NCBI GenBank assembly: GCA_963682055.1
Contig: OY821751.1
Location: forward strand, 2,666,001-2,730,000
Length of the DNA: 64,000 bases
Direction: 5' to 3'
From: Primula veris
Lineage: Eukaryota > Streptophyta > Magnoliopsida > Ericales > Primulaceae
The translations under genes and the position numbers were made by a program. Within the stretch, counting starts at the first letter, position 1. Each line of letters begins with the position of its first letter. Under the pieces are notes generated by a model. The model was not told the DNA's origin. It saw only the letters and a program-made list of their open reading frames with translations, and made no database searches. Positions 35,201 through 46,500 of the stretch are shown piece after piece.

Positions 35201-37449
35201 TTCAAATAATGCACAATAGGTACCATTTTTGAACTTATATGTACCTCTATAAGTTCATATTCCCTATAGGTACTAATTTTTAATTATTTACTTTATTTAC
35301 CAAAACGCCATATACATATTTTATAAAAAATGGAAAAAAAACACATAAAATTATATAAAATAAAAAAAATCTCAAAATAAATGAAAAAAATCATAAAAAA
35401 TTATAAAAAATCACAAAAAAAATTATAAAAAATGAAAAAATCACAAAAAATCACAAAATTTTACAAAAATTACAAAAAAAATTACAAAATTACAAAAAAA
35501 AATTTAATTTTTTTTAAATTTTTTGTGATTTTTTATAAGTTTTTGTCATTTTATATATTTTTTTATTATTTTTCGGTATAAAAAGTGTTATATTGACAAA
35601 AAAAAAATTATATATATTTTTTTAAATTTTTTTTAAAAGTTTGTGATTTTTTTTTCATTTTTTGTGATTTTTTGTAATTTTTTAAATTTTTTATAATTTT
35701 TATAATTGTTTTGTGATTTTTGTATTTTTTTAATAATTTTTGGTGATTTTTTATAATTTTTTTTTTTGTTGTTATTTTTTATATTTTTTATGATTAAAGA
35801 TTTTATTATTTAAAGATTAAAAAATACAAAATTAGGAAAATATAATGATGATAGAAACTAGGTTTTGAACTGTACTTTAAAAGCACATTCAGATTAAAAC
35901 CTACTTAAAAGTATCATCAAAAGTAAAAGTATCATCAAACTTACTTTTAAAAAGTCTACTTATAGATATTTACTTTTCACCAAAAGTATACTTATGAGAT
36001 GACATCCAAACAAACTAATATAAGTAAAAGTAAAAGTAAAGCCAAAAGTATACTTAATGGTTTACTTTTTAAAAGTAAACTTAAAAATGATGAATCAAAC
36101 AACATTTTTACTTTTTATAAGTAAAAGTAAAATTAAGTAAAAAGTATACTCAACCAAACAAGAACAAGGCCCTTGTCTTTGAAAGCTGTACCCAAAAAAA
36201 AGTCCTTAACATCAGTGCCACTGTATTTTTAGGTCTCAATATCACTCCCTTCCGTATTAATGTATTTTAGGCGTCATAAGTTGTTCGTCTAAAGTTACTT
36301 TTATTTGTCTATGTATACAGCATGTTTAGTGAAACTTGAATGAACCAAAATAAACACAATCTGCAGGATGACCGCGATTTAAAAAGAGAGAAACGAAAAC
36401 AATCTAACCGGGAGTCGGCTAGGAGGTCAAGATTACGAAAACAGGTATGGAATTAGACGAATGCAGACTAAAAAGAAGAAAAAAGGGAATAGATCTGTAT
36501 AAGAAAGATATATCTGTGTACATGTCATGACACTTGCTAAACTTAGTAGATCTATTGACACAGATAAATACACAGATCGCTTCGGTGCCACTAGGTCACA
36601 TACAATTTTTTTTCAATATCCAGACAATCACTGTAAAGAATGGTGTATGTGACTCAATGACACCGAAGCAATATCTCTATTAGTTTGTATATGTATCTGT
36701 ATAAGTAGCATTATTCTTTCTGAACAGTTTTGGGTTTGTGCAGGCAGAGTGTGAAGAGCTACAAGCAAAGGTAGAGAAATTGACCAACGAAAATCAAACG
36801 CTCAGAGACGAATTGCAAAGGATTTCTGAGAAGTGTCAAAAGACCGCGTCCGAAAATAGTTCAATCAAGGTTCTTGATATTTTTAAACTATGCTACCCAT
36901 TAAAGGATTGTTTAGTTGCCACTTTTAAGGCTACCTTATTTGTCTTTTTGCTTATAAGCCGCTCCATTTGACGCCAACCTATAAGTACTGAGCCTTTTGA
37001 CATGGAAAAGATTTAAGCTGTATAGTCGACTTCTTTTAGTCCCAATAAACCAACTTAAACGATACATGAGATCAACCCAAAGGATTGTCTGGTTGCAACC
37101 TTTAAGCTTAAGTCATCTATTACTTTTTTGCTAGTAAGCCGCTACCCATTTGATGGTCAGCTTAAAATTGAACCTTTTCATTTTTCGGCATGAAAAAATT
37201 TAAAGTTTTAAGCTGGATTAAACCAGCCTTGTTCAAGTCCCAACAAGCTAGCTTATTTGCTTAAAAGCTGCATTAGAACGAGTCTTAAAACGTTTTGCAT
37301 CTGTTCTCCAATATCTTCATTGTGATCTGGATAAAAGATGTCGGCCTAATTGTTCCAGTGATTGTTTTGTTCACCAGGAAGAGTTGAGTAAGATGAAAGG
37401 ATCCAAGTGCGTATCCGATTTTGAAATCTATGATGTTAATCGGCAATGA
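32230..37449 (+). CDS. GBF1: G-box-binding bZIP transcription factor, group G (GBF1-like)
   Basis: Ten coding exons: 32230-32289, 32366-32413, 32873-32959, 33042-33131, 33430-33566, 34010-34064, 34142-34309, 36367-36444, 36744-36869 and 37378-37449. All are GT-AG, in phase, and give 306 residues. The N-terminal half is the proline-rich activation region of GBFs, with the PYPDW-like QYPDWSGSIQAYY, HPYMWGTQ and PPFGTPVPYPAIYPP blocks. A Ser/Asp-rich stretch is followed by NIDMNLWN. The bZIP has NRESARRSR (N229-X7-R237) and leucines 247, 254 and 261 with Ile 268 in heptads. Family members bind CACGTG as nuclear dimers in light and ABA responses. The C-terminus after EELSKMK is short and unlike Arabidopsis GBF1, so the last exon call is less sure. 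The symbol denotes family resemblance, not proven orthology. Confidence 0.93.
34310..36366 (+). other. Intron 7 of the GBF-like gene
   Basis: 2057 bp, separating the transactivation-region exons from the exon that encodes the basic DNA-binding region. Most of it is the inverted-repeat element at 35010-36166. The donor reads GTACGTAAGT, offering two GT choices four bases apart; only the first keeps frame. Confidence 0.85.
35010..36166. mobile_element. Inverted-repeat element in GBF intron 7
   Basis: The outer ends TCTCGTTTGGT and ACCAAACAAGAAC are inverted. Subterminal regions share AAAGTATACTTTT and AAGTAAA words in both orientations. The core (about 35330-35780) is A-rich for its first half and T-rich for its second, so the whole could fold back. 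I cannot define a target duplication. Its superfamily is uncertain. Confidence 0.6.
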
Positions 37450-40400
37450 TCAAACTTAAGAGCTAGAGGCAGAGAAGTGTGCAGTGTTTTTCTTTTTCTT
37501 TCAGGAGTGTCACGCTAATGTATGTATGCCGTTGGGTTAAAAGAGATGCTCGTGTTTCGTGCTACATCCCATGACGTGTGGTTTATGTTGTTTTCATAAT
37601 GGATAAATGGTTTTCCATGGTTAGTACCAAATATGATCTCATTGTTTTGCATTTCTGTAGTACTGTTCTTAAGTGAAATTGTTGTTTTGTTTTGTAAACT
37701 GTTCAAAAAATTGATCTGTATAGAATAAGCATGAGCACTTAGTTGTGTCATTTTCTCCGATGAAATCTAAATAGGCTGTTAAATTTAGACAAGACACAAA
37801 AATCCAAACACCGGGTAATATTGGAGATCTAGTTGTCCATGGGAACTGCTATTACGAGAAACTTGTTACGTTTATAACGGTACTATAAAAGTAAAGATGT
37901 ACAAGACAGGGGTCACCAGGCAACCCTAGTTGCTAAAATCAGCCACTTTTATACAATGATAACTTGAAAAACATCATGGAACTTTTGTTGTTAGTTTACA
38001 TTACATAAGGTCAGTTTAAAAAAATGATAATATCCGCTAAAATCATATGTGAGCACGAAATTACACGAAGCTGATCTATCAGACTAAAAGTAAATCGGAC
38101 AAAACCCGCAAAATTTCACCATATGATCCTGCAAAAAATGTTATAGCAACTCTAAAATCAGAATTCATGCTAAAAATCTGGTAATAAAGATAGAACTGAA
38201 TACTCAAATGCTGCTCTGGTACGATTTGGACGGTCCGAGAGAATCTTTCAGATTACAACTACACACTCCAAATTTTATCACCAAATATGCTATAAATACA
38301 GCACAGTGCAATGGAATAAAACGAATGCAATTAAAGTGTGTCAATATTTTGAGACAAGGAAATAAGCTGGGTTGTTCAGCTAAAAATTGAGCTATTTCTT
38401 GCAGAAGAGGAAAAAAATAAGACAAACATTCACATTAAAAAGATAGTTGTGTGTTCGATTCCCTCTCCCCGTTGAAGAAAATTCACAGTAACTTATAAAC
38501 AAAGAAGTTAAAAGTAATAAGTTACAAGGTGAAAGCAAACAATCCCACAAAGAGAAGATACCCAAGTCAAGTTGGTAACCATGAGAATTTGAAATGGTAA
38601 CAATAAAAAGAGTTCCATAACGAAATGACAGCATCACAGTAACCTAGTGATAGTCATATTATTGAACAATCATCTTCAATAAATGTACCCGATTGTTTGA
38701 CTTATCTCATTACCTTTGAAAAGTTAAGTTTTTTTCTAAAAACAAAAATTCTTATAACCCCAAAACGATCATAGTTACCTCAAGTGGTTTAATAGTCGGC
38801 ATCTAACAGTTAGAAATTTTCAACTATGTATCTTGTTTTGTTTTGGATAAAGGTTCTCCTTGCAATATCGTCACTAACTCTAATGGTGTAACTCACACAG
38901 TCAGAGAGAATTCGGTGTCAACGATATGACCGGTGAATCTAATATTTATAAGCAAAACATGCCCCTTACAGAATGAACAAATTCATCTACCAATTTATTT
39001 GTTCATCTACAACATTACTCCATCTACAGGTACCCGTGCACATTCCTAACTTTTTTAGCCAGAAACGAATAAATTATTATAAGGTGATGCTTTTCATTTC
39101 AAAATACAAAATCCGCAATTTTAGTTTTGGTGAAAACAACAGTTGTCATAGATTATATCCTTTTCAAAATGGATAACCATGATGAATATTATCATAACGA
39201 GTAACAAAATAAAGAACCGGGATTCAGGTTCGAAATTTATATAACTACTGGAAAAAGACATACCTTTTGAGGAACTCAGTAGAATATCGAAACCCGTTGT
39301 AGCAAACAAACCACAGTAAAACCAGCATCAGAGCGTCTAATAGTCATTAAGGAACGTGCAAAAAATTAATAGTTGAACAAATCCTACTCAAAAACATTGT
39401 CACCTTAACAACTAATAAACCCGTAGAAATTCAAAACTAGCAGCCAACGAATCTACTGAACTTGAGATATTGAAAACTAAACGTATATATACTTGATGAA
39501 AAATTAAATAAAGATGCTAGATTAAATGGATGAAAGAACAAGAGGATACTGAAGAGAAAACACTCCCACCAATCAAGCATGTAGAGACCAAAGGTCACGT
39601 TGTATAAATAGATCTTTCGCTGGACCCAATTCATTGCTTAAAACCTGTGATTTGGAATTTAATTTTAATGAAATGAAATATCTGCAACATATATAAGAAT
39701 TTACCAAAATCAAATAATCAATGACAAACTATGTACCAAAAAAAAAAATGACAAACTGAATCTGAACAAAACCGAAATACATCTGTGAATCTTTCTTTGT
39801 TTCATCGGATTTTACCAAGATGGTTCATTTCCATCAGACAAACTTTCAACATATACTGATACAAATTTATTCTCGTATAGGTTAATTCATGTTCAGTATA
39901 TCAAACCACCATCCGTTAACAAATTAAACATCACCCTTATTTTTAACAATTTCCATACCAAATAACTAATAATTAAACAATCAATCAACATACTTTTGTC
40001 AAATTAATAAACAGAATTGGTCAAGACTGGATAACTAATCACTCTCAGCTCCATTCTACGATGGGTGATGCATTTATAGATTAAAACACGTCAAGTTTGA
40101 GTTCAAAAGTGATCCATTCGTACTACGAAAACTTTTCAATTTGACGGTTTTGTGTTGATTTTTTACTTTCTCGCTATTTGGTACGAAAATTGTTAAAATT
40201 TGTAAGTTAGTATGGAATTCGTTAACGGATGATAGTTTGGTATAATTAACAAATAACCCTTTACAAATATAGTACTTTCAAACTGTTTTTCATCTATACA
40301 AGTCAAAAGAATCAGCAAAACCTATAAAGCACATATACAGCTATCCGATACGGGTATTCTTACGGTATCGAAATATATCTGATATAATGCATAAAGGCTT

Positions 40401-40650
40401 GATCTTTGTATCAAAAATGAAAAAAAAAAACTTTTACTTATTCACAAAATGGCAAAAATCTGCTAGTTTCATACAATATACCTTAAAAGCATTGAATGAA
40501 TAAGCAAATCAAAACTAAAATTACATTATATATAAAAATTAAAACTTGCAGGAAAAAAACAAATCCATACCCAGAAAATATTAAGATCTAATTAACAAAA
40601 TGGCATAGAGATTTTACCAGATAAATAAAAATGGTGATCTCTCTCTCTAA
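37450..40650. other. GBF-like 3' region and intergenic DNA
   Basis: The first few hundred bases are presumably the GBF 3' untranslated region. Beyond about 37.8 kb I see no coding exon with splice support, and the open frames here (60-81 codons) resemble nothing. Confidence 0.5.
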
Positions 40651-40769
40651 ATTCAACTTCTCTGTTTAAGCTGTGATTTATTTTTTATTCTTTTGTGTTT
40701 TTTTTTTAATTCAACTTTTCATTTGTGTTAGAAAAGTCTATTGAGAGATAAAAGAGAAGACTTATTTGG

Positions 40770-40985
40770 CTTTAATTGTTATTTAGTGAATTAATTACAA
40801 TTTTAACCGATAAAGAATTTGTATCAAAATTATCGGAATGAAATTTTTTAAAAATTGATCATATAGTTCAAATGTTAAATTTTAGAATTAGATTTAAAAA
40901 AAAATAATTTCGATAATTTTGATACACGTTATAAGCCGGTCAAAATTACACGTAGTTTCGTAATGGACAATTAAATGGGGACGGG
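40770..40985. mobile_element. Stowaway-like MITE, decayed
   Basis: Contains GTATCAAAATTATCGGAATG and, inverted, TTTCGATAATTTTGATAC, then a GCCGGTCAAAATTACACGTA block and a GGGACGGGGGAC end. The left end is unclear. Confidence 0.5.
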
Positions 40986-40987
40986 GG

Positions 40988-41218
40988 ACTTCCCTCCTAA
41001 ATTGGTGGGCTTATACGAAACTACATGCAATTTTGATCGATAAATAACTTATATCTAATTTGTCGAAATCAATTTTTTTTTAAATTAATGAAATAGTTCA
41101 AATGTTAAACTATATGAACAAATTTTAAAAATTTACATTTTAACAATTTAATCACGGTATATTTACCGGTCAAAGTTGCACATAGATACATAAAATCCCA
41201 ATATTTTGGGACGGGGAG
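40988..41218. mobile_element. Stowaway-like MITE
   Basis: Left end CTTCCCTCCTAAATTGG and right end TTTTGGGACGGGGAG followed by TA. The interior shares the CGGTCAAAGTTGCACA block with the window's other Stowaway-like elements. It abuts the previous MITE. Confidence 0.55.
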
Positions 41219-41749
41219 TACTTTTTTACTTTTCTTTTTACCGTTCGATAAAATCGGAAGGTCGGGATTCATTCTTACATAGCATTTGTGGAAATTGTCA
41301 AATCAACATAGATTGTGTAGGTAAAAATGAGAATCATGTGTTGTACAAAAGATGTTTTAATTGATTTGGTTCGATTTATTATTCTAGAAACCAACTAGTC
41401 GGGTTGGACTGTGGTTTTACTCTTTTGATAGTGAGTCAAAACCGATGAATTATAATTATATACAAATATTTTAATATGTATAGTTGTAAATATTTTATAG
41501 ACAAATTTTTATATACTACTATATGTAATTTTCACCTATGTTATGGGGTTGGTCCGAAATATCTATATAATACGTTTGAAACATCTCAACATATATGTAT
41601 AATGTCGAATATGTCTAAATTTACATGATCTCCTCCCAATATACCGAAATCAAATCGAATGCAATCCATGACCATAGCTCGGTCGGCCAGACCCATGTAA
41701 CAATCCATATTTTATTATCCAAGCACATTTGAATATTTATCCATAATAA

Positions 41750-42720
41750 CTGTCACTTTTTTCACGGATAACGAAACTCCATGTGTTGAATCGAGGTTGA
41801 CAAGCTTAACTATCGACTTGAAGAATTACGAACTGCCAAATTTTCGATTTACATGTTAGCGGGCCATACAAAAGGTTATAGATTCATCCATAAAAGGCTA
41901 TGCAGCCCAAAACCTACCACTTTGTAATGTCGATAATGCCATCGTCACCTTCACGAGCTATCACGCCAATCCCTGCCCTCTGAATTACCAATATGATAAG
42001 GCCGTCACACTTGATTTTTATGAGCCCAAATGGAGTTTTAGACCATTTTTTAAACTTGCCATGCATACCTGTGTCTCACTTTGCCTTTCTTGAATACGAC
42101 ATGTTCAATAGATCATTGTAAAGAGCTATTGCTCATGTCAAGATTTAAATTCATAATAACATTATTGAAAATGAATGCTTTATTTATTTCCAAATTTGCC
42201 AAGCAATCTTCCTTAAAAGTTTCACCCGATCATGTGAATTATATGGCTCACAAAATAATTCGAACCGATACTAGATATAGACTTCGAGTCAATGAGAAAC
42301 CCCAAAGAACATCCAAACCGAATCATTCTTGTCCAACTACGATGCAATAATAAATGCTCGATAGTTTCCATAAATCATTTACACACAACACACATTTGGT
42401 CCACACAACACTTTCAATTGTATTTTTTTTCATAGCTTAAAAATCCGACATCGCTTTCCAAAAGGTTCACTCTGGGAAGGTATTAGCCTTTCAAATACGT
42501 TTCCTGACTAATCAATCAATAACATGTGACAAAGTTGGGTTGAGTGGCCCGATATCATGCTCAAAGGCGACAATCAGACCTCGCAAAATAATCTTCACGT
42601 TTGATGTAGAGTCATGCGTGCATGTGTTCTTTCCACAACTGCTTAACATGGATAGAAAAGATTTTATCAATCGATGTCTTACCTAACAAGGTAAGACTAT
42701 GCTTTTGTTACACGACTTAG
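41750..42720 (-). mobile_element. LINE remnant: zf-RVT and RNase H-like end of ORF2
   Basis: Minus-strand translation shows an ETIEHLLLHRSWTRMIRFGC block near 42370-42310, matching the zinc-binding reverse-transcriptase tail domain. Further on (about 42050-41920) KTPFGLIKIKCDGL and RAGIGVIAREGDDG match the RNase H-like domain of plant LINEs. Stops and shifts occur between and within the blocks. The 89-codon + strand open frame here is a shadow. Confidence 0.75.
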
Positions 42721-43527
42721 TTACCGTGTCCATAAATTTTGAAACTAAAAGATTGTTACAACTTTCTCGCTTTTGGTCATTTATTCTAAAGTTAGGTGCA
42801 TCTTAAGAATTTCGAAATAATTAAATTTATTATTTACATTTTACTTATATTGTGGCATTAAGATTAAGACCACGAAAATACTTATCAACGCATTACGATG
42901 TTGAAATTTCTAGCTACCAAGGAATTTAAAGAATAAAATCAGGTTTATTTTTAAAATCCAAAATAATATAAAAGCAATTGCTTAATCCGTAGTAATAAAG
43001 TATAGCAGATCGTCCCGTGGTTAAAATCTATTTTAAAATCAGGTAAACACGCTCAATGATGTTGATTATTTTGTGTCTTTGTTTTTAACTCTGATGTCGA
43101 CTAATACTACGTTAATCTGTACAAATATTTTTTTAAAAAAACCGCAAATCGGATTTTTTGATAATTAAATACAAAATGTTGTATTGAAGAATAATTCTCT
43201 CCGCCTAACCTGTATTGATTCTAAGATTTTTAGGGTGCGTGTGTTTCTGCTAGGCAGCAAATTGCTTTCAGTTTCACTATCAAATATTAAATGACCGACG
43301 GTTTTCTAATACGTCATAGCGAGAACAGTCAAGTTGAAGTATTATTTCTAATGTAAATGTAAATGTAAATTAGGACTTTTTAATTGATCAAAATACAACA
43401 CATATTAAAGCCCTAAATTCCCGAGCCGCTTAAAAACATATATATAGATATAGATATATATAATAGATATATAGAGAGAGAAATATATATATATTATATT
43501 ATATTATTATTATATATAGAAAGAGAG
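42721..43527. other. Upstream region of U2AF65
   Basis: No gene seen. The last 100 bp before the start codon are TATA- and GAGA-rich (AGATATAGATATATA, GAGAGAGAAATATATATA), probably promoter or leader. No clear core element could be fixed. Confidence 0.45.
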
Positions 43528-46500
43528 ATGACAGAGTACGAGGATGGATACACCGAAATAAAGTCTGAGGTTTGATTTTATTTTTCTCAATTCAATTATA
43601 TATTTATTTACTTAGGACTTGTTTGGTTGTAGCTTTTAAGCCCAGCTTGTTGTTTTTCTTAATTCTTTTATGAATTGTTGTTCACTTAGTTTAAATTAAA
43701 TAAAAAACATGTTTATTTTAGTCTTGTTTTTATACATAGGACTTGTTTGGTTGTAGCTTTTAAGCCCAGCTTGTTGTTTTTCTTAATTCTCTTTTGAATG
43801 GTTGTTCACTTAGTTTAAATTAAATAAAAACATGTCTATTTTAGTCTTGTTTTTATACATAGGACTTGTTTGGTTGTAGCTTTTAAGCCCAGCTTGTTGT
43901 TTTTCTTAATTCTCTTTTGAATGGTTGTTCACTTAGTTTAAATTAAATAAAAACATGTTTATTTTAGTCTTGTTTTTATACATAGGACTTGTTTGGTTGT
44001 AGCTTTTAAGCCCAGCTTGTTGTTTTTCTTAATTCTCTTTTGAATGGTTGTTCACTTGGTTTAAATTAAATAAAAAACATGTTTATTTTAGTCTTGTTTT
44101 TATACATAGGACTTGTTTGGTTGTAGCTTTTAAGCCCAGCTTGTTGTTTTTCTTAATTCTTTTATGAATTGTTGTTCACTTAGTTTAAATTAAATAACAT
44201 GTCTATTTTAGTCTTGTTTTTATACATAGGACTTGTTTGGTTGTAGCTTTTAAGCCCAGCTTGTTGTTTTTCTTAATTCTTTTATGAATTGTTGTTCACT
44301 TAGTTTAAATTAAATAAAAAACATGTTTATTTTAGTCTTGTTTTTATACATAGGACTTGTTTGGTTGTAGCTTTTAAGCCCAGCTTGTTGTTTTTCTTAA
44401 TTCTCTTTTGAATGGTTGTTCACTTAGTTTAAATTAAATAAAAACATGTCTATTTTAGTCTTGTTTTTATACATAGGACTTGTTTGGTTGTAGCTTTTAA
44501 GCCCAGCTTGTTGTTTTTCTTAATTCTCTTTTGAATGGTTGTTCACTTAGTTTAAATTAAATAAAAACATGTTTATTTTAGTCTTGTTTTTATACATAGG
44601 ACTTGTTTGGTTGTAGCTTTTAAGCCCAGCTTGTTGTTTTTCTTAATTCTCTTTTGAATGGTTGTTCACTTGGTTTAAATTAAATAAAAAACATGTTTAT
44701 TTTAGTCTTGTTTTTATACATAGGACTTGTTTGGTTGTAGCTTTTAAGCCCAGCTTGTTGTTTTTCTTAATTCTTTTATGAATTGTTGTTCACTTAGTTT
44801 AAATTAAATAACATGTCTATTTTAGTCTTGTTTTTATACATAGGACTTGTTTGGTTGTAGCTTTTAAGCCCAGCTTGTTGTTTTTCTTAATTCTTTTATG
44901 AATAGTTGTTCACTTAGTTTAAATTAAATAAAAAACATGTTTATTTTAGTCTTGTTTTTATACATAGGACTTGTTTGGTTGTAGCTTTTAAGCCCAGCTT
45001 GTTGTTTTTCTTAATTCTCTTTTGAATGGTTGTTCACTTAGTTTAAATTAAATAAAAACATGTTTATTTTAGTCTTGCTTTTATGCATAGGACTTGTTTG
45101 GTTGTAGTTTTTAGCTCAGTTTGTTGTTTTTTTTCTTATTTCTTTTATGAATGGTTGTTCACTTAGTTTAAATTAAATAAAAACATGTTTATTTTAGTCT
45201 TGCTTTTATGCATAGGACTTGTTTGGTTGTAGTTTTTAGCTCAGTTTCTTGTTTTTTTTCTTATTTCTTTTATGAATGGTTGTTCACTTAGTTTAAATTA
45301 AATAAAAACATGTTTATTTTAGTCTTGCTTTTATGCATAGGACTTGTTTGGTTGTAGTTTTTAGCTCAGTTTGTTGTTTTTTTTCTTATTTCTTTTATGA
45401 ATGGTTGTTCACTTAGTTTAAATTAAATAGAAACATGTTTATTTTAGTCTTGCTTTTATGCATAGGACTTGTTTGGTTGTAGTTTTTAGCTCAGTTTGTT
45501 GTTTTTTTTCTTATTTCTTTTATGAATGGTTGTTCACTTAGTTTAAATTAAATAAAAACATGTTTATTTTAGTCTTGCTTTTATGCATAGGACTTGTTTG
45601 GTTGTAGTTTTTAGCTCAGTTTCTTGTTTTTTTCTTATTTCTTTTATGAATGGTTGTTCACTTAGTTTAAATTAAATAAAAACATGTTTATTTTAGTCTT
45701 GCTTTTATGCATAGGACTTGTTTGGTTGTAGCTTTTAAGCCCAGCTTGTTGTTTTTCTTAATTCTCTTTTGAATGGTTGTTCACTTAGTTTAAATTAAAT
45801 AAAAACATGTTTATTTTAGTCTTGTTTTTATACATAGGACTTGTTTGGTTGTAGCTTTTAAGCCCAGCTTGTTGTTTTTCTTAATTCTCTTTTGAATGGT
45901 TGTTCACTTAGTTTAAATTAAATAAAAAACATGTTTATTTTAGTCTTGTTTTTATACATAGGACTTGTTTGGTTGTAGCTTTTAAGCCCAGCTTGTTGTT
46001 TTTCTTAATTCTCTTTTGAATGGTTGTTCACTTAGTTTAAATTAAATAAAAACATGTTTATTTTAGTCTTGTTTTTATACATAGGACTTGTTTGGTTGTA
46101 GCTTTTAAGCCCAGCTTGTTGTTTTTCTTAATTCTCTTTTGAATGGTTGTTCACTTAGTTTAAATTAAATAAAAACATGTTTATTTTAGTCTTGCTTTTA
46201 TGCATAGGACTTGTTTGGTTGTAGTTTTTAGCTCAGTTTGTTGTTTTTTTTCTTATTTCTTTTATGAATGGTTGTTCACTTAGTTTAAATTAAATAAAAA
46301 CATGTTTATTTTAGTCTTGCTTTTATGCATAGGACTTGTTTGGTTGTAGTTTTTAGCTCAGTTTGTTGTTTTTTTTCTTATTTCTTTTATGAATGGTTGT
46401 TCACTTAGTTTAAATTAAATAAAAACATGTTTATTTTAGTCTTGCTTTTATGCATAGGACTTGTTTGGTTGCAGTTTTTAGCTCAGTTTGTTGTTTTTTT

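Noticed and set aside
38445..38462. tRNA B-box-like GTTCGATTCC
   Set aside because: I find no matching A box, cloverleaf or acceptor stem around it, so neither a tRNA nor a SINE can be supported.
42081..42350. 89-codon + strand open frame
   Set aside because: It is the antisense shadow of the LINE zf-RVT remnant on the minus strand.
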